This document shows positions 17,601 through 26,356 of a stretch of DNA of 64,000 bases, piece after piece. The DNA comes from Phycisphaeraceae bacterium (GTDB lineage Bacteria > Planctomycetota > Phycisphaerae > Phycisphaerales > UBA1924), in the NCBI GenBank assembly GCA_019454185.1, contig CP075368.1, positions 2,335,649-2,399,648 on the forward strand. The letters are read 5' to 3'. Numbering within the stretch: position 1 is the stretch's first letter; each line of letters begins with the position of its first letter. The position numbers were made by a program, and so were the translations under genes. The notes under the pieces were generated by a model. The model was given only the letters and a program-made list of their open reading frames with translations, was not told the DNA's origin and made no database searches.

Positions 17601-19304
17601 GTGGCCCAGCGCACCGTCTATCTCGAGACCTTCGGCTGCCAGATGAACGAGCTCGACTCGGAGCTGGTGGCGGGGCAGTTGCGCGCACTGGGGTACGCGT
17701 TCACGACAGATGCCGCGGGCGCGGATGTGGTGCTGTACAACACCTGCTCGGTGCGTGAGCAGGCGGAGCAGAAGGTGTGGAGCCGCCTGGGCGAACTCAA
17801 GAGCCGCAAGCAGGAGCAGCCGGGGCTGGTGGTCGGGGTGCTCGGGTGCCTCGCGGAGCGGGACGGCACCGATCTGATCAAACGAATGCCGGTCGTGGAT
17901 GTCATGTGCGGCCCCGGCGAGCTGGACAAGTTGCCATCGCTCCTGGACAACGCGGTGAGAACCAAGCTCGAAGGCACGGAGACGGAGACAGGGAAGAAGA
18001 AGGAGCCGGTGTCGGCGAAGCAGGTTGCGCTGCAGGGGAATACCAGCCGCAGGTCGGCGACTCTCGCGGCGGCGGAGGACTCGCTGGAGCTCCTGGATCT
18101 TTCTCGGTCTGTCTCCCCCACTGACCACGGTGGCACGGCGTATGTGCGGATCACGCGCGGGTGCAACAAGTTCTGCACGTACTGCGTGGTGCCGTTCACG
18201 CGCGGGGCTGAGATCCACAGGCCTCCCGAGCACATCATCGATGAGTGCAAGCGGCTTGCGGATGCGGGCGTGATCGAGGTCACGCTGCTCGGGCAGACGG
18301 TGAACCACTATCGTTTCGAGCACGGAGCGGCGGTCACGCTGGGCGGCGTCGTTCAGCCCCAGAAGGGCCGCGCCTACACGGGCGGGCACCGCGCCGACCC
18401 CTTCAGGGGCGCGGGCGTCACGACGTTCGCGGACCTTCTCGCGCGGATCCACGACGAGGTGCCGGGGATCAAGCGGCTCCGGTTCGTGACGAGCTACCCG
18501 AGAGACTTCGGCGACGATGTGCTTCATGTGATCCGCGATCATCCGCGCATCTGCCGCTACCTGCACGTGCCGGCACAATCGGGCTCGGACCGGATGCTGA
18601 AGATGATGAACCGCGGGTACGAGTCGTCCGAGTACCTGGAGTTCATCGATCGGGCGAGAAGCGCCCTCGATCAGCCGGAGATCGGCCGCCCCCTCATGAT
18701 CTCGGGCGATTTCATCGTCGGCTTCCCGACCGAGACCGAAGAAGACTTCGAGCGGACGATCCAACTGGTCGAGCGGGTGAGGTACAAGAACTCGTTCATC
18801 TTCAAGTACTCTCCGCGTCCGGGCACGGTGGCGTTCGACAAGATCCCGGACGATGTGCCCGAGGATGTGAAGCGCCGACGGAACAACACGCTTCTCGCGG
18901 TGCAGGCCCGCATCAGCGACGAGATCGCCAGAGAGCAGGTCGGACGCACGTTCGACCTGATGATCGAAGGCGTGAGCAAGCAGGAACAGAAGCGTCGCGG
19001 CGCTACGCACGGCCAGATCCGAAAGAACAACGCCGTCATGCTCACGGTCGGCGGCAAAGGAATGAATCCGGACGATCCTGATTCCGGGTGCGGCAGCGGA
19101 TGCCGCCACGTCCACGGCGCTTCCGATGCGGAATCGGGCATCGGATCCCACGATGAGACGGTGCAACTGGCCGGACGCACGGATGGCGATCTGATCGTGT
19201 TCGTCGAGACCCGGAGCGAGACAGCCCCGGCGATGATCGGACGCATCTTGCCCGTGCGCGTGTCGAGCGCGGACAAGCTCGTCCTCCGGGGCGAGGTTGT
19301 GTGA
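17601..19304 (+). CDS. miaB: tRNA-2-methylthio-N6-dimethylallyladenosine synthase
   Basis: This radical-SAM enzyme adds a methylthio group to i6A37 of tRNAs reading codons that start with U. The N-terminal domain has its three cluster cysteines (TFGCQMN, YNTCSVRE, GVLGCLAE). The radical-SAM motif is CNKFCTYC (about residue 190), followed by GAEIHRPPEHII. The C-terminal TRAM-like region ends GRILPVRVSSADKLVLRGEVV. At 567 residues it is about 100 longer than usual. One extra segment lies before the radical-SAM domain (ETGKKKEPVSAKQ...). A second lies in the TRAM region and holds GCGSGCRHVHG. The start is a GTG preceded by TAGACT. Confidence 0.93.
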   Translation: MAQRTVYLETFGCQMNELDSELVAGQLRALGYAFTTDAAGADVVLYNTCSVREQAEQKVWSRLGELKSRKQEQPGLVVGVLGCLAERDGTDLIKRMPVVDVMCGPGELDKLPSLLDNAVRTKLEGTETETGKKKEPVSAKQVALQGNTSRRSATLAAAEDSLELLDLSRSVSPTDHGGTAYVRITRGCNKFCTYCVVPFTRGAEIHRPPEHIIDECKRLADAGVIEVTLLGQTVNHYRFEHGAAVTLGGVVQPQKGRAYTGGHRADPFRGAGVTTFADLLARIHDEVPGIKRLRFVTSYPRDFGDDVLHVIRDHPRICRYLHVPAQSGSDRMLKMMNRGYESSEYLEFIDRARSALDQPEIGRPLMISGDFIVGFPTETEEDFERTIQLVERVRYKNSFIFKYSPRPGTVAFDKIPDDVPEDVKRRRNNTLLAVQARISDEIAREQVGRTFDLMIEGVSKQEQKRRGATHGQIRKNNAVMLTVGGKGMNPDDPDSGCGSGCRHVHGASDAESGIGSHDETVQLAGRTDGDLIVFVETRSETAPAMIGRILPVRVSSADKLVLRGEVV

Positions 19305-19586
19305 GCGATCGACGGCCCGCCTCTCTCAACGTCAAGACGAAGCAGATGCGAATAGACCGGTAACCACGCCGGGGACGCGCGTCCAGCTTGACCAGATTGC
19401 CCGACTGTTCCATTCGGCGAACGACTCACTGAGCGCGGGCCCTCTCACTGGCCTGCCCGCGAATGCGTGGCATGTTGTACCCAGTCGGGCGAATGCTCGA
19501 CGCTCCGGAGCGGAGCCACACGAGAGAGGGCCCCGGCGATATCCGCCGCGAGGACGCTGGCCCAACGACAACGCAAGAGGTGATGT
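19305..19586. other. Intergenic region upstream of the poly-glycine protein
   Basis: This 282-base stretch between miaB and the next gene holds the ribosome site AAGAGGTGATGT just before 19587. I see no strong promoter, RNA gene or conserved reading frame in the rest. Part of it is probably the untranslated leader of the downstream gene. Confidence 0.5.
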
Positions 19587-20369
19587 ATGTCCGGTCGACT
19601 TCGCGTCTGGGCGTCGGCGATGGCTGCGCCCCTGCTTCTTGGCTCTGTGGCTCACGCGGACCTGATCTATTCGAACAACTTCGAGAGCGGCACGCTCGGC
19701 ACCGAGTGGTCGGCGAGCGCGAGGATCGACGCCACAAACACGACCTTCACGAAGTTCATGGGGCGAAAGACGAATGAGCCCGTCCGACTTACCCTCAGGA
19801 TTCCGCCTGAGTTCAGGAGCACAAGCGGATCGAGCAGCGATGACAACGACGGTGGCGGCTCCGGTGGGGGCTCTGATGGTGGAGGCGGTGGAGGCGGTGG
19901 TGGTGGCGGCGGAGGTGGCGGCGGAGGTGGCGGAGGTGGCGGAGCGACATACCGCATCTACACGCTGACGTTCGACCTCTACACGATCGATTCCTGGGAC
20001 GGCAACAACGGCCCGCAAGGACCCGATTTCTTCCGGGTCTATGTGAACGACGCGCTCAAGCTCAACGAGACGTTCGCGACCGGCGATGGACTTACCCAGT
20101 CGTTCCGGCCCGCGGATATCGGACCGGTCCACCTCGGGTTCTCACCCTCATGGAAGGACGCGATCTACCGGAACATCTCGATCGACTTCACGCTTCCGAG
20201 CGGCACACGCTGGATGTGGTTCGACTTCGTGGGCGTGAACCTCCAGCCGATGCACGACGAATCGTGGGGCATCGACAACGTGCGCGTGACGACCACGCTC
20301 GTCCCGGCACCGGGTCCTCTCGCACTCGCCTTCGGCGGGCTCGTGATCGCCGGTCGCCGCCGCCGCTGA
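19587..20369 (+). CDS. Secreted protein with poly-glycine tract and PEP-CTERM-like tail
   Basis: The signal peptide is residues 1-24 (WASAMAAPLLLGSVAHA). LIYSNNFESGTLGTEWS opens a domain resembling concanavalin/LamG-like secreted domains. A low-complexity spacer rich in Ser, Asp and Gly leads to 22 consecutive glycines (19878-19943). The second half of the domain follows (YTLTFDLYTIDSWDG, SWGIDNVRVT). The C-terminus is VPAPGPLALAFGGLVIAG followed by RRRR, the PEP-CTERM layout of short motif, hydrophobic helix and basic tail found in Phycisphaerae. Export and exosortase-type anchoring or processing are inferred. A hairpin 33 bases after the stop could end transcription. Confidence 0.75.
   Translation: MSGRLRVWASAMAAPLLLGSVAHADLIYSNNFESGTLGTEWSASARIDATNTTFTKFMGRKTNEPVRLTLRIPPEFRSTSGSSSDDNDGGGSGGGSDGGGGGGGGGGGGGGGGGGGGGGATYRIYTLTFDLYTIDSWDGNNGPQGPDFFRVYVNDALKLNETFATGDGLTQSFRPADIGPVHLGFSPSWKDAIYRNISIDFTLPSGTRWMWFDFVGVNLQPMHDESWGIDNVRVTTTLVPAPGPLALAFGGLVIAGRRRR
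19878..19943 (+). repeat. GGN triplet repeat coding for 22 glycines
   Basis: The tract is built of GGT, GGA and GGC codons in short patterns such as GGA-GGT-GGC. All units are triplets, so gain or loss changes linker length without breaking the frame. The tract splits a single predicted domain. Confidence 0.9.
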
Positions 20370-20401
20370 TCTGACACTCCATCTGCCCCTTGTCCCCGCG
20401 C

Positions 20402-20432
20402 CGGGAGCCCTCGCAATGCGGGAGGGCTCCCG
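20402..20432 (+). terminator. Terminator-like hairpin after the PEP-CTERM-like gene
   Basis: CGGGAGCCCTC and GAGGGCTCCCG form a perfect 11-bp stem with a 9-base loop. No T-run follows on the plus strand. It could serve the plus-strand gene ending at 20369 and also the xylB gene ending at 20550. Confidence 0.5.
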
Positions 20433-20549
20433 CGCGATCTTGCGCGTCACGAGCGTTGCGATCCTCACAGAGCGTCGGGCTCCTCGCCTCTAAGGCCTCC
20501 ATCACTGGTACATCCACGAGGTGGATCGCATACTTCATTCGTGCGACGT

Positions 20550-22118
20550 TCAGGCCTGCGAGTCGCGATCGATGTCACCGAGTGACCTGAACGTTTCCTG
20601 CAATCCCGCGTGCAGCCCGGCGAACGCCTCCCGCGCCGGGCTGTATCTTTGCGCTCGAGCAGATTCGGGTTCGATGCGCTCGCTCTCATGCACGCAGACC
20701 GACGCGGCCGACGCCACATCGGGCCAGACGCCGATGCCCACCCCGGCGAGCATCGCCGCACCGAATGCGGGGCCTTGCTCGGTGTTGGTCGTTGCGACGG
20801 GCACGCCGTAGAGATCGGCCTGTAACTCCCGCCAGAATCGCGAGCGAGCCCCCCCACCGCCGAGCCGGACCGATCGGACCTCAACCCCCGCACCTCTCAC
20901 GATGTCGAGGATCTGTGCCATGGTCATGGTGATCCCCTCGATCACAGCACGGATCAGGTGTGCGCGTGTGTGGCGAGCCGTCAGCCCGATCCACGCGCCC
21001 CGCGCGGCAGGGTCCGGATACGGACATCGCTCGCCCGCGAGGTGGGGCATGAAGAGCAATCCTCTCGAACCCGGCTCGACACTCGACGCCTCTTCAATCA
21101 GTCTGTCGAATGGAACACCAGGCGCAATCGTGTCCCGCGCCCACTGGAGCGAACCCGCAGCAGAGAGCATGCAACCGGTGAGAGACCAGTTGCCCCGCTG
21201 CGACTTCGTGCCGTCCGCGGCACACATGGTGTGCAGGCGACCTGTCGATGCTGGCGTCTCACCCGCGTCTCGCCGTGGATGATCGGCGTGGGCATAGATC
21301 ACGCCGCTGGTTCCGAGGGTTGCCAGAACCTGCCCCGTTCCGACGATTCCCGCGCCGAGAGCGCCGGCCTGATTGTCGCCCGAACCAGCGATCACTGGCG
21401 TGTCCTGATTGAGGCCGAGCTGCTCCGCCGCCCAGCGGGTGACACCGCCGATGACCTGAGCGGACTCATGGAGCGTGGGGAGCATCTCACGGTCCACACC
21501 GAAGAGCCCGAGCACACGATCGCTCCACGCCCGGGCCTCAGGATCGAGCAGGAGTGTGCCGGAAGCATCGCCGACATCCGTCGCGCACACGCCCGTGAGC
21601 CGGAAACCGATGTAGTCCTTCGGCAGCATGAACGATGCGATGCGCGATGCCGTCTCGGGCTCGTGCTCCCGCACCCAGAGGAGTTTGGGGAGCGTGAAAC
21701 CGGTGAGAGCCGCGTTGCCGACCAGATCGACCAGCGCGCGCCGACCACCGACGAGGGATTCGATGCGCTCGCACTGCGACGCCGTGCGCTGATCGTTCCA
21801 GAGCAGCGCGGGCCTGATCGCTGCCCCATGCACGCCCCGGGATTCAACGGTCTCGCGACTCAGCAGCACCGATCCGTGCATCTGCCCGCTGAGACCGACG
21901 GCGCGGATGTCAGAAGCACGCACCGAAGCCGCGGCGATCGCCTGGGGCAGCGCGAGAAGAAGAGCCCCCCACCACAGCTCCGGATCCTGCTCCGACCAGC
22001 CAGGGCGAGGGCGTGAGACGGGATACTCCGACGCACCCTCACCGAGAATCTCGCCCGACTCTGAGGCGATGATCACCTTGAGCGATGAGGTCCCGACATC
22101 GATTCCGAGGAGCGGCAT
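20550..22118 (-). CDS. xylB: Xylulokinase
   Basis: A FGGY-family kinase that phosphorylates D-xylulose to xylulose 5-phosphate. The phosphate loop GIDVGTSSLK is at residues 5-14, and the substrate motif LSGQMHGSV (about 83) is typical of XylB. ALLWNDQR, GSGDNQAGALGAG and GGGARSRFWRELQADLYG complete the family pattern. The 522-residue length is normal. I chose the ATG at 22118 because it opens MPLLGIDVGT and overlaps the upstream stop by one base (TGATG). The gene is the last member of an ECF sigma/anti-sigma operon, an unusual setting for a sugar kinase. No xylose isomerase gene is nearby. Confidence 0.92.
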   Translation of the reverse strand: MPLLGIDVGTSSLKVIIASESGEILGEGASEYPVSRPRPGWSEQDPELWWGALLLALPQAIAAASVRASDIRAVGLSGQMHGSVLLSRETVESRGVHGAAIRPALLWNDQRTASQCERIESLVGGRRALVDLVGNAALTGFTLPKLLWVREHEPETASRIASFMLPKDYIGFRLTGVCATDVGDASGTLLLDPEARAWSDRVLGLFGVDREMLPTLHESAQVIGGVTRWAAEQLGLNQDTPVIAGSGDNQAGALGAGIVGTGQVLATLGTSGVIYAHADHPRRDAGETPASTGRLHTMCAADGTKSQRGNWSLTGCMLSAAGSLQWARDTIAPGVPFDRLIEEASSVEPGSRGLLFMPHLAGERCPYPDPAARGAWIGLTARHTRAHLIRAVIEGITMTMAQILDIVRGAGVEVRSVRLGGGGARSRFWRELQADLYGVPVATTNTEQGPAFGAAMLAGVGIGVWPDVASAASVCVHESERIEPESARAQRYSPAREAFAGLHAGLQETFRSLGDIDRDSQA

Positions 22119-23785
22119 CAGCGCGAGTCTATGCGGGCGGGCGTCTGCTCGTGTTGGTCGGCTTCGGAAAGGAACTCGATCGACGCCTGCCCACGCATCA
22201 GCCCATCGGGGTGAATCGTCCCACGCCACTCGATCGCCCGCGTGAAACGGAAGGGTGCAAGCAGCGGCGTGAGCGCTCTCATCACAGGAGGGAGCGTGCG
22301 ATAGAGAGCATCGGGACGGATCACGCCTGCGGTGGCGAGGTGCGAGATGGCCGGAGCGTCCGGCTCAGGGGCGAGGGAGGCCGCGACAGTGCGAAGCACC
22401 GAGCCGTCGGCGTTCGGCGTGCGGGCAGCGATCTGTGCCAGCCACCAAGGGGATTCCGGGGCATCAGGGACAAAGCACCACCGCGCGACAGGCGATGCGC
22501 CGATCACCGGCGCGAGAATCGAGAGCGCCCGGGGCGAGAGATCGGCCTCACGCACCGATCCGGGGAAGAGCCCTCGGAAGTCTTGCGCCTCGTCGGCGAG
22601 CGGCTCGACACGCGAGAGGCGGTTGATCAGCGTCGCCATGCCCGCGTCGAAACGGGCCGGCGCATCCGGTGCGGGCACGAGCGCGGATCCGACGATGATC
22701 TCGGCCGCACGATCGCCCGCCCCCGTCGGACGCTCTCGAAAGGAGACCAACGCGTTCCCGTCGAAGAGCGGCGCCACATCGGACATGAATCGATACAGGA
22801 TCCGGGAGAAGCCCGAGCCGGAATCACGGGAGTTCGAGACCGGCGCAGCGAACGCGAGGATTGCGTGCTCAGAGGCAGCCCGGAACAACGGCTCAGGCAC
22901 ACCGATGCCGGTTGAGGCGTCGCCGAGGAACGCAGGATCACACGCGACGGTCGCGACCCATCCGATAGCGGGCTGAGGCGCGGGGGATGCCGCAAGGGCC
23001 AGAAGCGTGCGAGGCGCGTTGTGCTCCTCGCCGGTGCGAGGCCGATACAGGATGAATGCATCGGTGGGCAGGGCCTGACCTCGCGGGTGCTGCGTCTTGC
23101 TCGCGAGCGCGGCGCGCCGATCCGCAGAGATGGGCGTGCCCGCCGGCCTCTCGGAGAGAAGCGGCAGGGTCGCGTCAAAGAGCTCAGAGGCATGGGCGGG
23201 CGCGATCAGCAGCGCGGCATCCTGCGACTTGTCCCTCGCCCCCTTCGGGGCTCGTGTTGCCATCAGGAAGCGACCGTTCTCAAGCATCAGGACCGGTTGT
23301 CCGTTCGCGATACGCCTGGGAACGGGCTTGAGCCGCTCACGGATCAGCCGCTCCGTGCGCGGCTCGACGTGCGTGAGCAACGCCCATGACGCCGGCTGCT
23401 GAGACGTCTGCGTCGTGGCAACGAGCATGACCCGCCGGCCGGCGACCGCGCGGATCGCCTCTTCCGGACGCATGCCGAGCGTCGTCGCCAACTCGGTCCA
23501 TGCGATCGCGGTGTCTGCGAAGAGACCGAGTTCCTGCAGGATCGCGATGGCACCGCGCCCACGAGGGGTCTGCGCGATCTCGGCGACGCCGTCAATCACG
23601 ATCACAACGTCCGCGGCCTCGGGCGCCATCAACGCCGCGTCCTCGGGCGGCACCGGCGAACAGACGCCCCCCGCCATGACCCGTGGAGCCAGAGCAGAGC
23701 AGATCGCAAGCAAACTCACGACAATGCACACGCGACACACCAGGAACTCTCTGGCTCGGAGCGACGTGATCGACATACAACGCAT
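22118..23785 (-). CDS. Secreted protein of unknown function in ECF operon
   Basis: The 555-residue protein has an N-terminal signal sequence (FLVCRVCIVVSLLAICSALA) and a likely cleavage near VMAGG. The mature part has alternating short strands and helices, e.g. ADVVIVIDGVAEIAQTPRG, AIRAVAGRRVMLVATT and LENGRFLMATRAP. The layout loosely resembles DUF3352-like periplasmic proteins, but I cannot name the family. It starts at or next to the anti-sigma stop (GTG at 23788 or ATG at 23785; I prefer the ATG) and its own stop overlaps the xylB start. Co-translation with the anti-sigma factor suggests a role in sensing or as the regulated output. This is inferred. Confidence 0.7.
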   Translation of the reverse strand: MRCMSITSLRAREFLVCRVCIVVSLLAICSALAPRVMAGGVCSPVPPEDAALMAPEAADVVIVIDGVAEIAQTPRGRGAIAILQELGLFADTAIAWTELATTLGMRPEEAIRAVAGRRVMLVATTQTSQQPASWALLTHVEPRTERLIRERLKPVPRRIANGQPVLMLENGRFLMATRAPKGARDKSQDAALLIAPAHASELFDATLPLLSERPAGTPISADRRAALASKTQHPRGQALPTDAFILYRPRTGEEHNAPRTLLALAASPAPQPAIGWVATVACDPAFLGDASTGIGVPEPLFRAASEHAILAFAAPVSNSRDSGSGFSRILYRFMSDVAPLFDGNALVSFRERPTGAGDRAAEIIVGSALVPAPDAPARFDAGMATLINRLSRVEPLADEAQDFRGLFPGSVREADLSPRALSILAPVIGASPVARWCFVPDAPESPWWLAQIAARTPNADGSVLRTVAASLAPEPDAPAISHLATAGVIRPDALYRTLPPVMRALTPLLAPFRFTRAIEWRGTIHPDGLMRGQASIEFLSEADQHEQTPARIDSR

Positions 23786-24555
23786 CACGGCAGATCGCGG
23801 AGCGTGCTGGATCGAACGCTCGGCAGCTGCACGCGTGCGCGGAACGTCACGGGCGCGAGCATCGCCCGGGGCGGCTCAAAGTCGGATGTGTCGCCGATGT
23901 GCACAATCCGCCCGCCCACAAGCAGCAACGCGTGGCGCGGCATGGAGTCGTCCTCGACCCGCGACGCACCGTGTGGCAACGACCAGGTGACGACAGACTG
24001 AGACTCCGCATCGAGCGTGCGCGGCCCCCACATCGCTCGTTCCGCAGCAAGATCCGCGAGAACCTCGCGATTGACGATCCGAACGGGGGCCGTGAGCCGC
24101 GCAAGCCCATCTGCGTCACGCTGGGCGGCACGGGCGATGTCGCGAACGGGAGTCGGCGGGCCTGCGAGTTCGACCACCTGGGGAGCACGACGCTGCACAA
24201 CCACCGCGCCGGCAATCACACCGAAGAGCATCGCTGCGACCGCAAGTCGTCCGAAGCGGATCAGGCGACGCTCGGCGGGGGGTACGAAGCCACGGACGGA
24301 ATCCACACGTTCCAGGATGGACTCGCTAAGATCGGGCGTGCGCACGCCGCGCCGAAGGAGCGTAAGGAACCGATTGGTCTTGGCGACATGCTCACACGCC
24401 TTCGGGTCGGCGTCGAGCCGGCGGATGAAGCCCGTGCGATCCTCGCCATCGAGTTCGCGATCAAAGAAGCGATCGACCAGTTCCTCGGGGATCGGCCCCT
24501 CCGGTATCTCGGGGTTGAGCGGATTGGATTCGTCGCTGGGAATCACGAAACCCAC
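23785..24555 (-). CDS. Single-pass membrane anti-sigma factor-like protein
   Basis: The cytoplasmic N-terminus has EELVDRFFDRELDGEDRTGFIRRLDADPKACEHV, cut here in sense as a short helical zf-HC2/ASD-like region without the zinc-binding His/Cys set. One membrane helix follows at about residues 103-121 (LAVAAMLFGVIAGAVVV). About 130 residues lie outside the membrane. It overlaps the ECF sigma gene by 13 bases and is overlapped by the next gene. This arrangement and topology are those of anti-sigma factors; the partner is inferred to be the sigma factor at 24543-25130. Confidence 0.78.
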   Translation of the reverse strand: MGFVIPSDESNPLNPEIPEGPIPEELVDRFFDRELDGEDRTGFIRRLDADPKACEHVAKTNRFLTLLRRGVRTPDLSESILERVDSVRGFVPPAERRLIRFGRLAVAAMLFGVIAGAVVVQRRAPQVVELAGPPTPVRDIARAAQRDADGLARLTAPVRIVNREVLADLAAERAMWGPRTLDAESQSVVTWSLPHGASRVEDDSMPRHALLLVGGRIVHIGDTSDFEPPRAMLAPVTFRARVQLPSVRSSTLRDLP

Positions 24556-25130
24556 ACCTCCGACACGGTCTGACGCCCTTGCTCTGTTCCCTCAAGAAGC
24601 TCACGCATGCGCCGACGCCCTCTGTGGAGGTGGCTCTTCACGGTGCCCTCGGGCATGCGAAGGTGCTGAGCGATGATGGAGATGGGCCAGTCCAACTGAT
24701 GGAACAGCACGAGCACCTCGCGCTGCTCAGGAGTCAGTTCGAGAAGAGCGACCTGCAGCGCATCCTTCGCGTTGTTGTGGACCTCGTCCTCGATTACAGA
24801 CGCCTCGGGGCGCTGACGCTCGGCATGGATCGCGCCGACGATCTCGGTGTCGTACGTCGGCTTGTGCTTCATGCAGGCGTTCAGGTACAGACGCCGCGCG
24901 ATCGTGAACAGCCACGTCGAGAATCGGAAGCGGCTGTCGAAGCGGTCGAGATTGGCCAGCACACGGACGAACGCCTCCTGCACGATGTCCTCGGCAACAT
25001 CGGGCCGCCCCGACATGCGCAGGAGATAGGCGAACAACGCGGGCTGATGGGCCTTGATGAACACACCGGCAGCATCGCGGTCGCCTGCGGCGGCGAGCTG
25101 GATCAGGCGCAGTTCCTCGGATCGTGTCAT
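24543..25130 (-). CDS. ECF-type RNA polymerase sigma factor (RpoE-like)
   Basis: The 195-residue protein has region 2 (AYLLRMSGRPDVAEDIVQEA and FSTWLFTIARRLYLNA) and region 4 (LTPEQREVLVLFHQLD, then IAQHLRMPEGTVKSHLHRGR). The lack of region 1.1 and 3 and the size are those of ECF factors. It is the first gene of the four-gene operon down to xylB. A ribosome site (AAGGA) precedes the ATG, and TGTAGACT about 21 bases further upstream may hold the -10 box. No clear autoregulatory -35 AAC motif was found. Confidence 0.92.
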   Translation of the reverse strand: MTRSEELRLIQLAAAGDRDAAGVFIKAHQPALFAYLLRMSGRPDVAEDIVQEAFVRVLANLDRFDSRFRFSTWLFTIARRLYLNACMKHKPTYDTEIVGAIHAERQRPEASVIEDEVHNNAKDALQVALLELTPEQREVLVLFHQLDWPISIIAQHLRMPEGTVKSHLHRGRRRMRELLEGTEQGRQTVSEVWVS

Positions 25131-25275
25131 GCGAGTGTCCTTCCGCGTGAGAGTCTACATGGTCATTCGGAGAATCGTTGCTTGAGGGTTCACGAAGTGA
25201 CACACCATTGACATTCCGATCAGAGTCCTTACACGCACTCCCCTCAGCCGCTCTCTCCGCACAAGAAACGGAAGA

Positions 25276-25305
25276 GCCGATGGCGCAAGCACTTGCGCCA
25301 TCGGC
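25276..25305 (-). terminator. Rho-independent terminator of the cobalamin-fold gene
   Basis: GCCGATGGCGCAAG and CTTGCGCCATCGGC form a perfect 14-bp inverted repeat around two bases. It lies 40 bases after the stop at 25346, and on the minus strand a T-rich stretch (TCTTCCGTTTCTTG) follows. Confidence 0.7.
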
Positions 25306-25345
25306 CCGTGAGAGAGTGTGAGACGAGAGTGCAGGTTCCGATCGG

Positions 25346-26056
25346 TTACGCAGCGTCCCGCAGTTTCTTCTTCTGACCGACCGTGCGCTGTTCGGGAATT
25401 GCCCTGCGATCCGCATCATGGATCAAGGAGTCAACCAGATCGAGGGGGTTCGACGCCCAGAGGTCGGCACCGATCTCTTCAGCCAGGCCATCGGCACGAT
25501 TAAAGACTCCACCACCCACGACGAGCTGCGTCTTCCGAGCGGCCCCGATCTCGTCGAGCGCATCGATGACGGCGCGGATCTCGGGCAGGTCGCTCGGTGC
25601 GCTGGCGAACATCAGGAGCACATCGGGCTGGTTGTTGTTGACGTACGACATCACCTCGTCTGTGGGCACGCCGCCCCCCGCGAAGGTGATCTGGAACCCC
25701 GCGGCTTCCAGGAGATCAACGGCCATCTGCGCACCGAGGTCGTCGGCATCCGAAGGGCCGCTGAGCGCGAGGACCGTGCGCCCGTTCCCATTGCCAACGA
25801 GCCGGAGCTTCTGAGAGGTCTGATCTGTGAGGACCCTGAGAAGGCGGGTCGCGAAGTGGTACGAGAGTTTCGTGAGCTGATCGTTGCGATGCAGACGCTC
25901 GATCATCTCATAGGTCGGCCAGAAGAGATCCGTGATCAGCGTCTGGGCGGTCGCTCCGCCCTTGCCGGCCTCCGCGACGATCGCACGCGCCGTGGGTCGA
26001 TCGCCGCTGATGAGGCACTCGAAGAACCGTTCGATGAGAACTTCCTGATTGTTCAT
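25346..26056 (-). CDS. Cobalamin-binding-fold protein lacking the cobalt-ligand His
   Basis: The 236-residue protein has a helical cap (residues 1-85, with the segment FFECLISGDRPTARAIV) and a Rossmann-like B12-binding domain. The usual DxHxxG motif reads D103-A-D105-D106-L-G108, so Asp replaces the lower axial His. The rest of the pattern is kept: GGGVPTDEVMSYV, MFASAPSDL and LVVGGGVFNRA. Such domain pairs occur in methyltransferase corrinoid proteins and in light- or B12-dependent regulators. No DNA-binding domain is attached. I chose the ATG at 26056; the longer frame to 26311 is not protein-like. It may not bind B12 in the usual manner. Confidence 0.75.
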   Translation of the reverse strand: MNNQEVLIERFFECLISGDRPTARAIVAEAGKGGATAQTLITDLFWPTYEMIERLHRNDQLTKLSYHFATRLLRVLTDQTSQKLRLVGNGNGRTVLALSGPSDADDLGAQMAVDLLEAAGFQITFAGGGVPTDEVMSYVNNNQPDVLLMFASAPSDLPEIRAVIDALDEIGAARKTQLVVGGGVFNRADGLAEEIGADLWASNPLDLVDSLIHDADRRAIPEQRTVGQKKKLRDAA

Positions 26057-26356
26057 GGCTCGTCTGCTCCGGCGCGCCCGGGACTCCCGCCCGGATGCAC
26101 CCCAGTGGGTTTGGAGAGGTTCGGCCCGGTCCCCGGACACGGCGTGGCACGCAACACGCACGCTGTCTATCGAGAGCCATGAGCGATTCCAACCAGTCGG
26201 CAGACACAAGGACACATGGCATGGCGAAGGTTGCGCGATCCGCAGCGCGTCCGATAAAGAACAAGACCCCGATGTGGTTCTCGGGCGTTCTTGCTTGCCG
26301 CTTGGGTACAAAACACCCCTCAGCCAACCTTTGCCAAGGAACTTCTTGCGCTGAAC
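26057..26356. other. 300-base intergenic region with no recognised feature
   Basis: The stretch lies between menG and the cobalamin-fold gene, both on the minus strand, and should contain the promoter of the latter. Short open frames on both strands lack protein-like composition. I see no riboswitch-like structure and no tRNA. Confidence 0.4.

Noticed and set aside
17463..19166. 567-codon open frame on the minus strand
   Set aside because: It is antisense to miaB and has a His/Arg-rich composition.
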